Assembly: GCA_036490335.1 (NCBI GenBank)
Contig: DASXEB010000022.1
Span: forward strand, 1 to 64,000
DNA length: 64,000 nucleotides
Direction of reading: 5' to 3'
Origin: Palsa-1392 sp036490335
GTDB taxonomy: Bacteria; Verrucomicrobiota; Verrucomicrobiia; Chthoniobacterales; UBA10450
The notes under the pieces were generated by a model that had not been told where the DNA came from, searched no databases, and worked only from the letters and a program-made list of their open reading frames with translations. A program made the translations under genes and the position numbers. Shown piece by piece: positions 33,411 through 42,523 of the stretch; the stretch's first letter is position 1; each line of letters starts with the position of its first letter.

Positions 33411-34091
33411 ATGAACACCGGACCGCTCATCAAACTTCAGCACATCGAGCGCAGCTATCCGTTAGGCAAACAGCAGTTCACCTACGTCCTGCGCGACATC
33501 AATCTCGAGGTCGAAGAGGGCGATTTTGTTTCCGTGATGGGACCGTCGGGCGCGGGGAAATCGACTTTGCTGCATTTGTTAGGCATGCATGATTTCGGTT
33601 GGACGGGCGAATTTTTTCTCGATGAGACCGCCGTCCATCGACTGAAACCGAAAGAGCGCACGACGCTGCGCAACGAGCAGGTCGGTTTCGTTTTTCAAAA
33701 CTACAACCTGCTCGACGACCTGACGGTTTACGAGAATCTCGACATCCCGCTTTCCTATCGGCGTTACTCGAAATCGGAACGGACCGCGCTCGTCGCCGAC
33801 ACGCTCGACCGTTTTTCCATTGTCGGAAAAAAGGATTTGTACCCGCGGCAACTTTCCGGCGGACAGCAACAGCTCGTCAGCATCGCGCGCGCGGTCATCG
33901 CAAAACCGAAGCTCATTCTCGCCGACGAACCGACCGGCAATCTGCATTCGAGCCAGGCCGAGGACATCATGCGGCTCTTCAAAAAACTAAACGCAGAAGG
34001 CACCACCATCATTCAGGTCACGCATTCGGAAGCGAACGCCGCTTACGGCAATCGCACCATCCAATTGCGCGACGGCTGGATCATCAAATAA
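33411..34091 (+). CDS. ABC transporter ATPase, LolD/MacB type (second)
   Basis: A 226-residue ATPase that starts 3 bp after permease 1. Walker A is GPSGAGKST, Q-loop GFVFQNYNL, signature LSGGQQQLVSIARAV, Walker B LILADEP and H-switch VTHSEANAA. The D-loop reads GNLHSSQ, with His where the first ATPase has the usual Asp, and the signature is followed by LV instead of RV. These are differences at the dimer interface, so the two ATPases could form a heterodimer with one altered site; that is inference. Its close spacing suggests a primary partnership with permease 1. Confidence 0.95.
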   Translation: MNTGPLIKLQHIERSYPLGKQQFTYVLRDINLEVEEGDFVSVMGPSGAGKSTLLHLLGMHDFGWTGEFFLDETAVHRLKPKERTTLRNEQVGFVFQNYNLLDDLTVYENLDIPLSYRRYSKSERTALVADTLDRFSIVGKKDLYPRQLSGGQQQLVSIARAVIAKPKLILADEPTGNLHSSQAEDIMRLFKKLNAEGTTIIQVTHSEANAAYGNRTIQLRDGWIIK

Positions 34092-34102
34092 CCAAACTAC
34101 CT

Positions 34103-35107
34103 ATGAAACTAACGATCAAAATCAGCACGCTCATCCTCGCCTCGGCGCTGTCCGCGTTCGCGGCCGAAGATCAAGTTCACGAAACGCGCCCCGCGCACGC
34201 CGGCGGCAAACTCGTCGTCGATGTCAACTTCGGCTCGATCGAAGTCACGCCGGGCGAGAACGACAAAGTGGTCGTCGACGCCTGGCGCAAAGTCGAAGGC
34301 GTGTCCGAGGACAAAGCGAAAGAATATCTCGCCGAAGCGCCGATCATTGTCTCGACCGAAGGCGACACGGTCATCGTTAGGGCGCAGCGCAAGCACGACT
34401 CGTTAGGCTCGATTTGGAACTGGTTCGGGCACACCCGCACCGAAGCGCATTACAACATCCGCGTGCCCGCGACTTTTAATCTCGACCTCGACACCGCGGG
34501 CGGCCACGTCTCTGCCAGCGGCACCACCGGCACGGTCAAAGCGGACACGAGCGGCGGCGCGCTTTCCTTCACGCAAATCCACGGAGACATTCATGCGGAC
34601 ACGAGCGGCGGGAGCATCACGGCGAAAAGCTGCGACGGTTACGCCGATCTCGACACGAGCGGCGGCCACATCGAAGTGACCGACAGCCGCGGCCGATTGA
34701 AGGCCGACACTTCCGGCGGCCACGTCACGGTGAGCAATTTCGCCGGCGACGCGAAGGTTGAAAGCAGCGGCGGAAAACTGCGACTCGCAAACATTGGCGG
34801 AAAACTAACGGCCGAAACTTCCGGTGGCGCGATCGAAGCGATTTTGCCTTCGCCGGTCGCGGGCGACATCAGTCTCGAAACATCGGCCGGCGCGATCACC
34901 GTGCTCACTCCGAAAAACGCCGGCCTAACGATCGACGCCGAAACCGGCGCGGGCAGCGTGCGGAGCGATTTGCCACTGACGGGAACACGTTCCGAGCACG
35001 ACTCACTCAAGGGTACACTCAACGGCGGCGGGCGAAAACTTGTTTTGCGCAGCGGCGCGGGCTCGATCCAAATCGTCTCCGGCGACCGGCAAACCGCGCA
35101 GCAATGA
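34103..35107 (+). CDS. DUF4097-family beta-repeat protein, secreted
   Basis: The 334-residue product has a signal peptide (MKLTIKISTLILASALSAFAA, likely cut after AFA) and a DUF4097 beta-solenoid. From about residue 130 an 18-residue repeat beginning DTSGG or ETSGG occurs seven times (DTAGGHVSAS, DTSGGALSFT, DTSGGSITAK, DTSGGHIEVT, DTSGGHVTVS, ESSGGKLRLA, ETSGGAIEAI). The domain is common next to membrane stress regulators and is thought to be adhesin-like, but no function is proven. Its place between the ATPases and the permease array suggests a periplasmic partner or stress sensor for the module. It starts 12 bp after the second ATPase. Confidence 0.9.
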   Translation: MKLTIKISTLILASALSAFAAEDQVHETRPAHAGGKLVVDVNFGSIEVTPGENDKVVVDAWRKVEGVSEDKAKEYLAEAPIIVSTEGDTVIVRAQRKHDSLGSIWNWFGHTRTEAHYNIRVPATFNLDLDTAGGHVSASGTTGTVKADTSGGALSFTQIHGDIHADTSGGSITAKSCDGYADLDTSGGHIEVTDSRGRLKADTSGGHVTVSNFAGDAKVESSGGKLRLANIGGKLTAETSGGAIEAILPSPVAGDISLETSAGAITVLTPKNAGLTIDAETGAGSVRSDLPLTGTRSEHDSLKGTLNGGGRKLVLRSGAGSIQIVSGDRQTAQQ

Positions 35108-35112
35108 TTTTG

Positions 35113-35149
35113 GCCTAACGATCGCTTCACGCCTAACGAGAGCCTAACG
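35113..35149. repeat. Three octamer copies between the DUF4097 gene and permease 2
   Basis: GCCTAACG stands at 35113-35120, 35131-35138 and 35142-35149, all in the same orientation, in a 46-bp gap. The spacing (18 and 11 bp) is irregular, unlike the 13-bp phased cluster at 12455. No promoter or hairpin is seen here, so the operon probably runs on into the permease array. Confidence 0.93.
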
Positions 35150-35153
35150 AATC

Positions 35154-37598
35154 ATGCTCAACGATCTTCGTTACGCCATTCGGATGCTGATGAAGGCGCC
35201 CGCCTTTGCCATCATCGCGATCGGAGCGCTCGCGCTCGGGATCGGCGCGAACACGGCGATCTTCAGCGTGGTCGAGGCGGTCTTGTTGCGGCCGCTGCCT
35301 TATCCGCAATCGGACCGGCTCATCTTGCTGCGGGAGAAAATGCCGATCTTTGATTCGGGCTCCGTCAGCTACCCGAATTTTCTCGATTGGCGCGCGATGC
35401 AGCACACCTTTACCGATCTCGCGCTTTATCGCCGCGACTCGGCGAACCTTTCCAGCCCGGGCGGCGACGTTCCACCGGAACGGGTGAACTCCGGGCTCAT
35501 GACCTGGAACACCGTCCGCATTCTCGGATTGAAACCAATTCTCGGGCGCGATTTGACCGAAGCCGAAGATGTTCCCGGCGGCCCGAAAGTCGCGCTCATC
35601 AGCGAAAGTTTGTGGCAGCGGCGCTTCGGCGGTTCGCCCAAAGCGCTCGGCCAACAAATTGTCGTCGATACCGTGCCGCGCGAGATCATCGGCGTTTTGC
35701 CTAACGAGATGCAACTGATGCGGACGGCGCAGGTTTTCATTCCGTTAGGCGATTTGCGCAAAGAGAAAAATATTTTGGAGCGCGACAATCACCCGGGATT
35801 TTCGGCCACCGGCCGCTTGAAAGATGGAGTCACGCTCGCGCAGGCGCGCGCCGATCTCGACGCGATCGCCCGCAGCCTGACGAATCGTTATCCCGCGACC
35901 AATTCCGGCCGCGCGATCACCGCGCGTCTTCTGCTCGACGCGACGGTTGGCGATTATCGGCAAAGCCTCGACCTGCTTCTTGCCGCGGTCGCGTGCGTGT
36001 TGCTGATCGCGTGCGCGAACGTCGCGAACCTGCAACTCGCGCGCGCTCTTTCCCGCGGCAAAGAGCTCGCCGTGCGTGCGGCGATGGGCGCGAGCCGCTG
36101 GCGTTTGATGCGATTGCTGCTCATCGAAAGCACCGTGCTCGGAATCGTCGGCGGCGGCGCCGGTTTGCTCATCGCGGTCTGGAGCATCGACGCGATCCAC
36201 GCCCTCAGTCCGCAAAATGTTTTGCGTTTTCAACAGACGCAGCTCGACATTTTCACGCTCGTTTTCGCGACGGTGATCGCACTCGTTTGCGGAATTCTAG
36301 TCGGCGTCTGGCCGGCTTGGCGCGTCTCGCGACTGGCTGCGCTCGCGGGCGATTTGAACGAAGCCGGCAGCCGCGGCGGAAGCGACAGCGCGGGGCGGCA
36401 ACGCGCTCGCAGCGCGCTCGTCATCACTCAAGTCGCGCTCGCATTGATCCTGCTCGCGGGCGCCGGCCTAACGTTGAAAAGTTTCTGGGAATCGCAAAAT
36501 GCGCCGCTCGGTTTCGAGCCGAAAGGCATTCTCACGATGAGGCTGTCGCTGCCGCGCGCACGCTACGATTCAAAGGACAAAACCCGAATCTTCTACAAAC
36601 AATTGATCGAACGGATCGATGCTCTGCCCGGTGTTGTCTCGGCGGCGATCGGCGAAAACATCCCGTTCGACGACACCGAATGGGACAGCTCTTTTCACAT
36701 CACGGGAACACCGCCGAGCCAACCTGGTCACGAACCCTCCGCCGAAATCAATCTGATCTCGACGGACTATTTCAGGTTGATGAAAATGCCGTTAGTGGCG
36801 GGCCGCAATTTCGGTCCGCAAGAAACGGCCAACGGGCCGAGGACAATCATCATCGACGAGAGTTTCGCGCGCCGTTACTTTCCGAACCAGAACCCGATCG
36901 GTCTTCGCATCGACGACAATCAGAGTGAAGATCAAAAAGCACCGCCCCTAACGATTATCGGTGTGGTCCCGCGCGTTCGGACCGATCCACCCGGCGATGA
37001 GTTCGACCGTCTAGCCTTGCCGCAGGAGTATTTCAGCGCGACCCAAATGGTCAGCGACGAAAACAATTTGCTCGTTCGCACTTCTCTCGCTGATCCGCTG
37101 ACGCTTGCACCCGCAGTCGTGAGGACGGTGCAAAGCGTCGATCCCGATCAGCCGGTCGCGGCGATCGCGACGATGGAACAAAACATCGGCGACAGCCTCG
37201 CGACTAGTCGCCTAACGATGACACTGCTCGGCGCCTTCGCCGCGCTCGCGCTCGTGCTCGCGAGCGTCGGCCTTTACGGCGTCATGGCGCTGACGGTGAC
37301 GCAAAGGACGCGCGAGTTCGGCATTCGGCTCGCGCTTGGCGCGCCACGGGAAAATGTTTTTCGCCTCGCACTCGGCCGCGGGCTCGCGCTCGTCGGGATC
37401 GGGATGTCGATAGGCTTGCTCGGCGCGATCGGCGCGGGGCGCGCCCTCACGAGCCTGCTTTACAACGTCGGTGGCCTCGATCCGGTGGCGTTGCTCACGG
37501 CTTTCATCGCGCTGGCCGCGGTCACTTTGCTCGCCTGCTGGTTTCCGGCGCGTCGCGCCACGCGCGTCGATCCGATGGTCGCGCTTCGCTATGAATAG
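35154..37598 (+). CDS. ADOP-type ABC permease 2 (first of ten in tandem)
   Basis: 814 residues, starting MLNDLRYAIRMLMKAPAFAI. TM1 lies at 18-40 (LGIGANTAIFSVVEAVLL), FtsX1 opens near 270 (LLIACANVANLQLARALSRGKE), helix 5 is near 418-440 (ALVITQVALALILLAGAG) and FtsX2 begins near 688 (VGLYGVMALTVTQRTREFG). The first PCD ends in a long helix pair (LAQARADLDAIARSLTNRYP). PCD2 carries PNQNPIGLRIDDNQ at about 580-593. The C-terminus is PARRATRVDPMVALRYE. It lies 40 bp before permease 3 without an intervening promoter. ATP must come from the ATPases upstream. Confidence 0.95.
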   Translation: MLNDLRYAIRMLMKAPAFAIIAIGALALGIGANTAIFSVVEAVLLRPLPYPQSDRLILLREKMPIFDSGSVSYPNFLDWRAMQHTFTDLALYRRDSANLSSPGGDVPPERVNSGLMTWNTVRILGLKPILGRDLTEAEDVPGGPKVALISESLWQRRFGGSPKALGQQIVVDTVPREIIGVLPNEMQLMRTAQVFIPLGDLRKEKNILERDNHPGFSATGRLKDGVTLAQARADLDAIARSLTNRYPATNSGRAITARLLLDATVGDYRQSLDLLLAAVACVLLIACANVANLQLARALSRGKELAVRAAMGASRWRLMRLLLIESTVLGIVGGGAGLLIAVWSIDAIHALSPQNVLRFQQTQLDIFTLVFATVIALVCGILVGVWPAWRVSRLAALAGDLNEAGSRGGSDSAGRQRARSALVITQVALALILLAGAGLTLKSFWESQNAPLGFEPKGILTMRLSLPRARYDSKDKTRIFYKQLIERIDALPGVVSAAIGENIPFDDTEWDSSFHITGTPPSQPGHEPSAEINLISTDYFRLMKMPLVAGRNFGPQETANGPRTIIIDESFARRYFPNQNPIGLRIDDNQSEDQKAPPLTIIGVVPRVRTDPPGDEFDRLALPQEYFSATQMVSDENNLLVRTSLADPLTLAPAVVRTVQSVDPDQPVAAIATMEQNIGDSLATSRLTMTLLGAFAALALVLASVGLYGVMALTVTQRTREFGIRLALGAPRENVFRLALGRGLALVGIGMSIGLLGAIGAGRALTSLLYNVGGLDPVALLTAFIALAAVTLLACWFPARRATRVDPMVALRYE

Positions 37599-37638
37599 CG
37601 CGGCCGCAATTTCCATCGCCTAACGAATCGACCATTCC

Positions 37639-40104
37639 ATGTTTAACGACCTGCTCTTCGCTTTTCGCCAGCTCCGCAAATCGCCGGGCTTCACCTTTAT
37701 TGCCGTCCTTACCCTCGCCCTCGGGATTGGCGCCAACACCGCCATCTTTAGCGTGGTCAACGCCGTTCTCCTCAAGCCGCTCCCCTTTCCCGCACCGCAC
37801 CAACTGCTCGCGGTCGGGATGACGAATTCGCACGACGGATCGTCGCCCGATCAGCTCGTTTCCCTTTCCTATCCTGACTATTTCGATTTCCGGAAACAGA
37901 ATCGCACGCTCTCGAACCTCGCGGTTTATCGCGATGAGAAGCTGGCCTTCACCGGCGAGAACGGCGCGCAGAGTCTCGATGGAGTGAAATGCAGCAGCGA
38001 CTTCTTCGCCGTCCTCGGCATCAATCCGCTCATCGGCCACAGTTTTTCGCGCGCGGATGAACAGGCCGGCGGCGGCCCTGGCGGTTACAAAGTCATCCTG
38101 AGTTACAACTTTTGGCAGAAGCATTTTGCCGGTGATAAAAAAGTGCTCGGCCAAAGGATCGAGTTGAATCGCCAGCCTTACACAGTGATCGGGGTGATGC
38201 CGCCGCACTTTCAATTTCCGATCCAGACCGATCCAATCGAGTTATACGAAACGTTCGCCCCGGACGCGGCGAGTAGCGGCCCGGGCGACAAGCCGGCGAC
38301 CGAGCAACGCGGCAATCACAGCCTGAAATCAATTGCGCGGCTTAAGCCGGGCGTTTCGATTGCGCGAGCGCAGGCGGATCTTTCCGCGATTGCCGCCACA
38401 CTCGAAAAACAATATCCGGATAGCAACAGCTACTTCGGCGTTCTCGTAAAACCGCTGCGCGACGACTTGATCGGCGATGTCCGGACCGCTCTTTACATTT
38501 TGTTCGGCGCGGTCGGTTGCGTGCTCCTGATCGCAAACGCGAATGTCGCTAACCTACTGCTTGCGCGTGCGTCGGTGCGCGAAAAAGAAATCGCCTTGCG
38601 CTCGGCCTTGGGCGCGAGTCGTTCGCGCATCGTTAGGCAACTGCTCATCGAAAGCATCGTCCTGAGCGCGCTCGGCGGAATTTTCGGATTGCTCCTCGCG
38701 GATTGGGGCACCTCGGCCTTGATCCGGGCCATTCCGCAAAACATCCCGCGCATCGGCGACATCAGCCTCGACGGCGCCGTGCTTGCGTTCACGCTTCTCG
38801 TTTCGCTCGCGACCGGCGTAATCTTCGGGCTCGTCCCGGCCTGGCAGGCATCGCGTGTTGATCTCAACAGTTCGCTTAAAATCGGCCTGCGCAGCGGCGG
38901 CGACGGCGGCCACAAAGGCCGGCTTCGCAACAGCCTCGTCATGGCGGAAGTCGCGCTCGCGCTCGTCCTCCTGATTTGCGCGGGACTGCTCATTCAAAGC
39001 TTCGCGCGACTCGGCAATGTGCCGACCGGTTTGCGTCCGGAACGGCTGCTCACCGCGCGCATCGGCCTGCCCGCGTCCGCTTATCCGAAGAACGAAAACA
39101 TCATCGCGTTTTACCAAAAATTGCTGCCGAAAATCCGCGCGCTTCCGGCGATTGAATCGGCCAGCGCGATCGTGCCGCTCCCGCTCAGCTCGAGTAACAT
39201 CTCGACGGGTGTGGATATCGCGGAGCATCCGCTCCCGGAGGGTCAACGCGCCACCGCGCCTCTCCGCATTATCGGCAATGACTATTTCAAAACCGTCGGC
39301 GTGGGCCTGCGACAGGGACGCGTTTTCGATGAGCACGACCAGTTTCACTCCGCGCCCGTGGTCATGGTCAATCAGGCGTTCGCGCGCCAATTTTTCCCCG
39401 GCCAAAACGCAGTCGGCAAACGCATCACACCCGGTTTCAGCGCGGATGAGGGAGAGCCGAAAATGCGCGAGATCGTCGGCGTGGTCGGCAACGTCAAATA
39501 CCGTTCGCTGCGCAACGAAGACACGCCGGAGATGTACGTGCCCTTGGCGCAACTTCCCTTCGACACGATGACCCTGGTCGTGCGCACGCGAGTCGCCAAT
39601 CCGAACAGCCTAACGAGTGCAATCCGCGCCCAACTGGCCGCGGTCGATCCCGATATTCCCCTAACGAGTATAAGAGTCTTCGAAGATTACGTATCGCAAT
39701 CGCTTGCCCGGCCACGCTTCAACGCGCTCCTTCTTTCCATTTTTGCCGCCACCGCTCTCCTCCTCACCGCGATCGGGATTTACGGCGTGATGGCCTACTC
39801 GGTCGCGCAGCGCACGAACGAAATCGGCATCCGCATCGCACTCGGCGCGGCGCAATCGTCGATCTTTCGCCTCATCGTCGGCCAGGCGATGGGGCTGGTT
39901 GCAATTAGCGTCGCGGTGGGATTGTTAGGCGCGTTCGCCGCCACGCGGCTCTTGAACAGCCTGCTCTTCGGCGTCGGCGCGGCTGATCCGGTGACTTTCG
40001 GCGCGATTGTTTTTCTCGTCGCCGCGGTTGCGTTTCTCGCCGCCTGGCTGCCCGCGCGCCGCGCCGCACAAGTCGATCCCATCGTTGCGCTCCGCGCCGA
40101 GTGA
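37639..40104 (+). CDS. ADOP-type ABC permease 3
   Basis: 821 residues, starting MFNDLLFAFRQLRKSPGFTF. In FtsX1 the usual LLIACANVAN is changed to LLIANANVAN near residue 290. PCD1 has a glycine-rich stretch (EQAGGGPGGYKVIL at about 140-153) and an extra acidic loop (EQRGNHSLKS) absent from permease 2. Helix 5 is at 428-450 (LVMAEVALALVLLICAG); FtsX2 starts near 695 (IGIYGVMAYSVAQRTNEIG) and the protein ends PARRAAQVDPIVALRAE. Only 10 bp separate it from permease 4. Confidence 0.95.
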   Translation: MFNDLLFAFRQLRKSPGFTFIAVLTLALGIGANTAIFSVVNAVLLKPLPFPAPHQLLAVGMTNSHDGSSPDQLVSLSYPDYFDFRKQNRTLSNLAVYRDEKLAFTGENGAQSLDGVKCSSDFFAVLGINPLIGHSFSRADEQAGGGPGGYKVILSYNFWQKHFAGDKKVLGQRIELNRQPYTVIGVMPPHFQFPIQTDPIELYETFAPDAASSGPGDKPATEQRGNHSLKSIARLKPGVSIARAQADLSAIAATLEKQYPDSNSYFGVLVKPLRDDLIGDVRTALYILFGAVGCVLLIANANVANLLLARASVREKEIALRSALGASRSRIVRQLLIESIVLSALGGIFGLLLADWGTSALIRAIPQNIPRIGDISLDGAVLAFTLLVSLATGVIFGLVPAWQASRVDLNSSLKIGLRSGGDGGHKGRLRNSLVMAEVALALVLLICAGLLIQSFARLGNVPTGLRPERLLTARIGLPASAYPKNENIIAFYQKLLPKIRALPAIESASAIVPLPLSSSNISTGVDIAEHPLPEGQRATAPLRIIGNDYFKTVGVGLRQGRVFDEHDQFHSAPVVMVNQAFARQFFPGQNAVGKRITPGFSADEGEPKMREIVGVVGNVKYRSLRNEDTPEMYVPLAQLPFDTMTLVVRTRVANPNSLTSAIRAQLAAVDPDIPLTSIRVFEDYVSQSLARPRFNALLLSIFAATALLLTAIGIYGVMAYSVAQRTNEIGIRIALGAAQSSIFRLIVGQAMGLVAISVAVGLLGAFAATRLLNSLLFGVGAADPVTFGAIVFLVAAVAFLAAWLPARRAAQVDPIVALRAE

Positions 40105-40114
40105 TTTCGCCGCC

Positions 40115-42520
40115 ATGAACAATCTGCGACTCGCGTTCCGGCAGCTCCGGAAATCTCCCGGCTTCACGCTCGTCGCGATTCTCACCCTGTCGTTAGGCAT
40201 CGGCGCGAACAGCGCGATCTTTTCCGTGATCGACGCCGTCCTTCTGCGGCCGCTGCCTTATCCAAATCCTGATCGCATCGCCGTCCTGAATGAGTCGGAC
40301 GCGAATCAACCGTCGATCTCGGTTTCGTTTCCTGATTATCTCGACTGGAAAAACGGCAACCACAGCTTCGAGCAGCTCGCGATCGCGCGCCGTGAATCCT
40401 ACAACTTGAGCGACGTGAAAGGCCGCGTGCCGGAGCAGATTTCCGGCGCGATCGTGACCGCGAATTTCTTCGACGTCATCGGCCTGAAAGCGGAAGCCGG
40501 TCGCGTTTTTACCGCGCAGGAAGATCGCGTCGGCGGCCCTGCGCTGGCCGTGATCAGCGACTCGCTTTGGCAGCGTGTTTTCAATCGCGATCCGGCGGTC
40601 CTCGGGCGCGCGGTCAATTTTGGCGATCAGCTTTTCACCGTCGTCGGCGTGATGCCGGCGCAAATGTTTTCGCCGCGCACCGTCGAAGTTTGGTTCCCGC
40701 TCATGCGCCGCAGCGCCGACATCAACTGGCAGACGCGCGACAATCATCCCGGCCCCTTCGCCTGGGGGCGATTGAAACCTGGCCTAACGATCGCGCAGGC
40801 GCAGGCCGACCTGTCCGCGATCGCGGCGCGGCTCCAAAAAGCTTATCCGGAATCGAACAGCAAAGTCGGCGTGACGGTGACCGAGCTGCTCGAAAATCGG
40901 GTCGGCGAATATCGCAAAAGTTTGAACCTGCTTTTCGCCGCGGTCGGCGTCGTGCTGCTCATTGCCTGTGCGAACCTGGCCAATCTTCTCGCCACCCGTG
41001 GCGCCGCGCGGTCGCGTGAGTTTGCCATTCGCATCGCGATCGGCGCGAGCCGCTGGCAGATCGTTAGGCAACTGCTCACCGAAAGCTTGCTCATCGCATT
41101 TTTCGGCGCGCTCGTTGGTCTCTGCTTCGCGGCTTGGGGTCGCGATTTGCTCGTTGCGCTGGCGCCACACGACTCACGACGTTTCCAGGAAACGCGGCTC
41201 GATCTTTGGGTTTTGCTCTTTACCGGAACGCTCGCGGCCGCAACCGGCGTACTCTTCGGCCTCTGGCCGGCCTGGGCCGCCTCGCGCGCGAACGCGCAGG
41301 CAGCGCTGAAAGCCGGCGCGCACGGCACTTCCGATTCGAAGGCGGCCCGACGTTCGCGCGAGCTTCTCATCGTCGCCGAGATCGCGCTCACTCTCATGCT
41401 CCTGAGCGCGGCCGCGTTTGTTTTGAACAGCTTTCAAAAAGCGGCCTCGCTGTCGTTAGGCTATCAGCCTAACGAGCTGATGACCGCGCGCATCGATCTG
41501 CCTGATCCCGCTTACGACGATCAGGCGAAGCTGCTCAATTTTTCCAACACGTTGCTCGACAAACTGCGCGTCCTGCCCGGGGTAAAAAACGCCGCGCTTG
41601 CCTCGAATCCTCCGCTCATGACCGGCTGGCAGACCGGTTTTCTGCCGGAAGGAACGGCCGAGCCGCCGCCGGGACAATTGCCCTCGCTCGAGGTCAACGT
41701 AATCGACGGCGACTATTTTGTGTCGTTAGGCACGCCTCTTTTGCGTGGACGCAGCTTCACTCCGCGTGACGACAAAAACGCGCCGCCTGTTCTCATCGTC
41801 GATCAAAGTTTCGCCGATCATTATTTCTTAGGACAGGATCCGATCGGCAAACGCGTGCGTATGCAGACCGACGACAAAGGCCGCAAAATGCGCACGATCG
41901 TCGGCGTCGTCCCGCACCTGCGCGTTTACGAACGCCTCGACGAACCGACCGAGTTGCCGCAGGCTTATTTGCCGCAGAAGCAAGTCCCGCAAACCGGTCT
42001 CGTCGTCCTTTTGCGGACGTCGTTAGGCCAGGAAAGCGTCGAAAGATCGCTGCGGCAAATTGTCGGAGCGATCGATCCCTCGCAGCCGGTTTACGACATT
42101 CGCGCGATGCAAGCGCGCGTCGAAGAGACATGGGCAACGCCGCGGCTGATGACGTTTTTGCTCGGAACATTTTCCGCGATCGCAGTCGTCGGCATTTACG
42201 GCGTGATGGCTTACAACGGCCAGCGCCGCACGCGTGAGATCGGCGTCCGCCTCGCACTCGGCGCACGTCGCCGGCAAATCGCGACCATGATGTTGCGCCA
42301 GGGCGCGCGCGTGCTCGCGCTTGGCCTAACGATCGGCGTGGTCGGTGCGATCGCGCTCTCGCGCTTCATGCGCAGTCTCCTTTTTCAAGTCAACATCGCG
42401 GACCCGGCGTTTTATTTCGCGGCGGCTTTCGTGCTCAGCGCGGCGGCGTTGCTCGCCTGTTGGATTCCCGCGCGCCGCGCGTCGCGCGTCAACCCGATGG
42501 TCACGCTGCGCGCTGAATAA
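40115..42520 (+). CDS. ADOP-type ABC permease 4 (shortened helix in second FtsX half)
   Basis: 801 residues, start MNNLRLAFRQLRKSPGFTLV at 40115; the open frame upstream of this ATG is not homologous. Where its relatives read VALLLAAVGIYGVMAY at the start of FtsX2, this one reads SAIAVVGIYGVMAYNGQRR (near 690-710), a loss of about five residues from that helix. PCD2 carries PPLMTGWQTGFLPEG, closely matched in permease 6 (PPLLTPWHIGFAIEG), which marks these two as sisters. A 23-bp inverted octamer pair lies in its coding sequence at 41453-41475. It ends PARRASRVNPMVTLRAE, 3 bp before permease 5. Confidence 0.93.
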   Translation: MNNLRLAFRQLRKSPGFTLVAILTLSLGIGANSAIFSVIDAVLLRPLPYPNPDRIAVLNESDANQPSISVSFPDYLDWKNGNHSFEQLAIARRESYNLSDVKGRVPEQISGAIVTANFFDVIGLKAEAGRVFTAQEDRVGGPALAVISDSLWQRVFNRDPAVLGRAVNFGDQLFTVVGVMPAQMFSPRTVEVWFPLMRRSADINWQTRDNHPGPFAWGRLKPGLTIAQAQADLSAIAARLQKAYPESNSKVGVTVTELLENRVGEYRKSLNLLFAAVGVVLLIACANLANLLATRGAARSREFAIRIAIGASRWQIVRQLLTESLLIAFFGALVGLCFAAWGRDLLVALAPHDSRRFQETRLDLWVLLFTGTLAAATGVLFGLWPAWAASRANAQAALKAGAHGTSDSKAARRSRELLIVAEIALTLMLLSAAAFVLNSFQKAASLSLGYQPNELMTARIDLPDPAYDDQAKLLNFSNTLLDKLRVLPGVKNAALASNPPLMTGWQTGFLPEGTAEPPPGQLPSLEVNVIDGDYFVSLGTPLLRGRSFTPRDDKNAPPVLIVDQSFADHYFLGQDPIGKRVRMQTDDKGRKMRTIVGVVPHLRVYERLDEPTELPQAYLPQKQVPQTGLVVLLRTSLGQESVERSLRQIVGAIDPSQPVYDIRAMQARVEETWATPRLMTFLLGTFSAIAVVGIYGVMAYNGQRRTREIGVRLALGARRRQIATMMLRQGARVLALGLTIGVVGAIALSRFMRSLLFQVNIADPAFYFAAAFVLSAAALLACWIPARRASRVNPMVTLRAE
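41453..41475. repeat. Head-to-head octamer pair inside permease 4
   Basis: TCGTTAGGCT and AGCCTAACGA are perfect 10-bp inverted arms around the three bases ATC. The site is fully coding, read as SLGYQPNEL at about residues 447-455 of the permease. A hairpin of this strength inside a coding sequence is not expected by chance and is built from two copies of the iterated octamer. Confidence 0.95.
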
Positions 42521-42523
42521 TTT

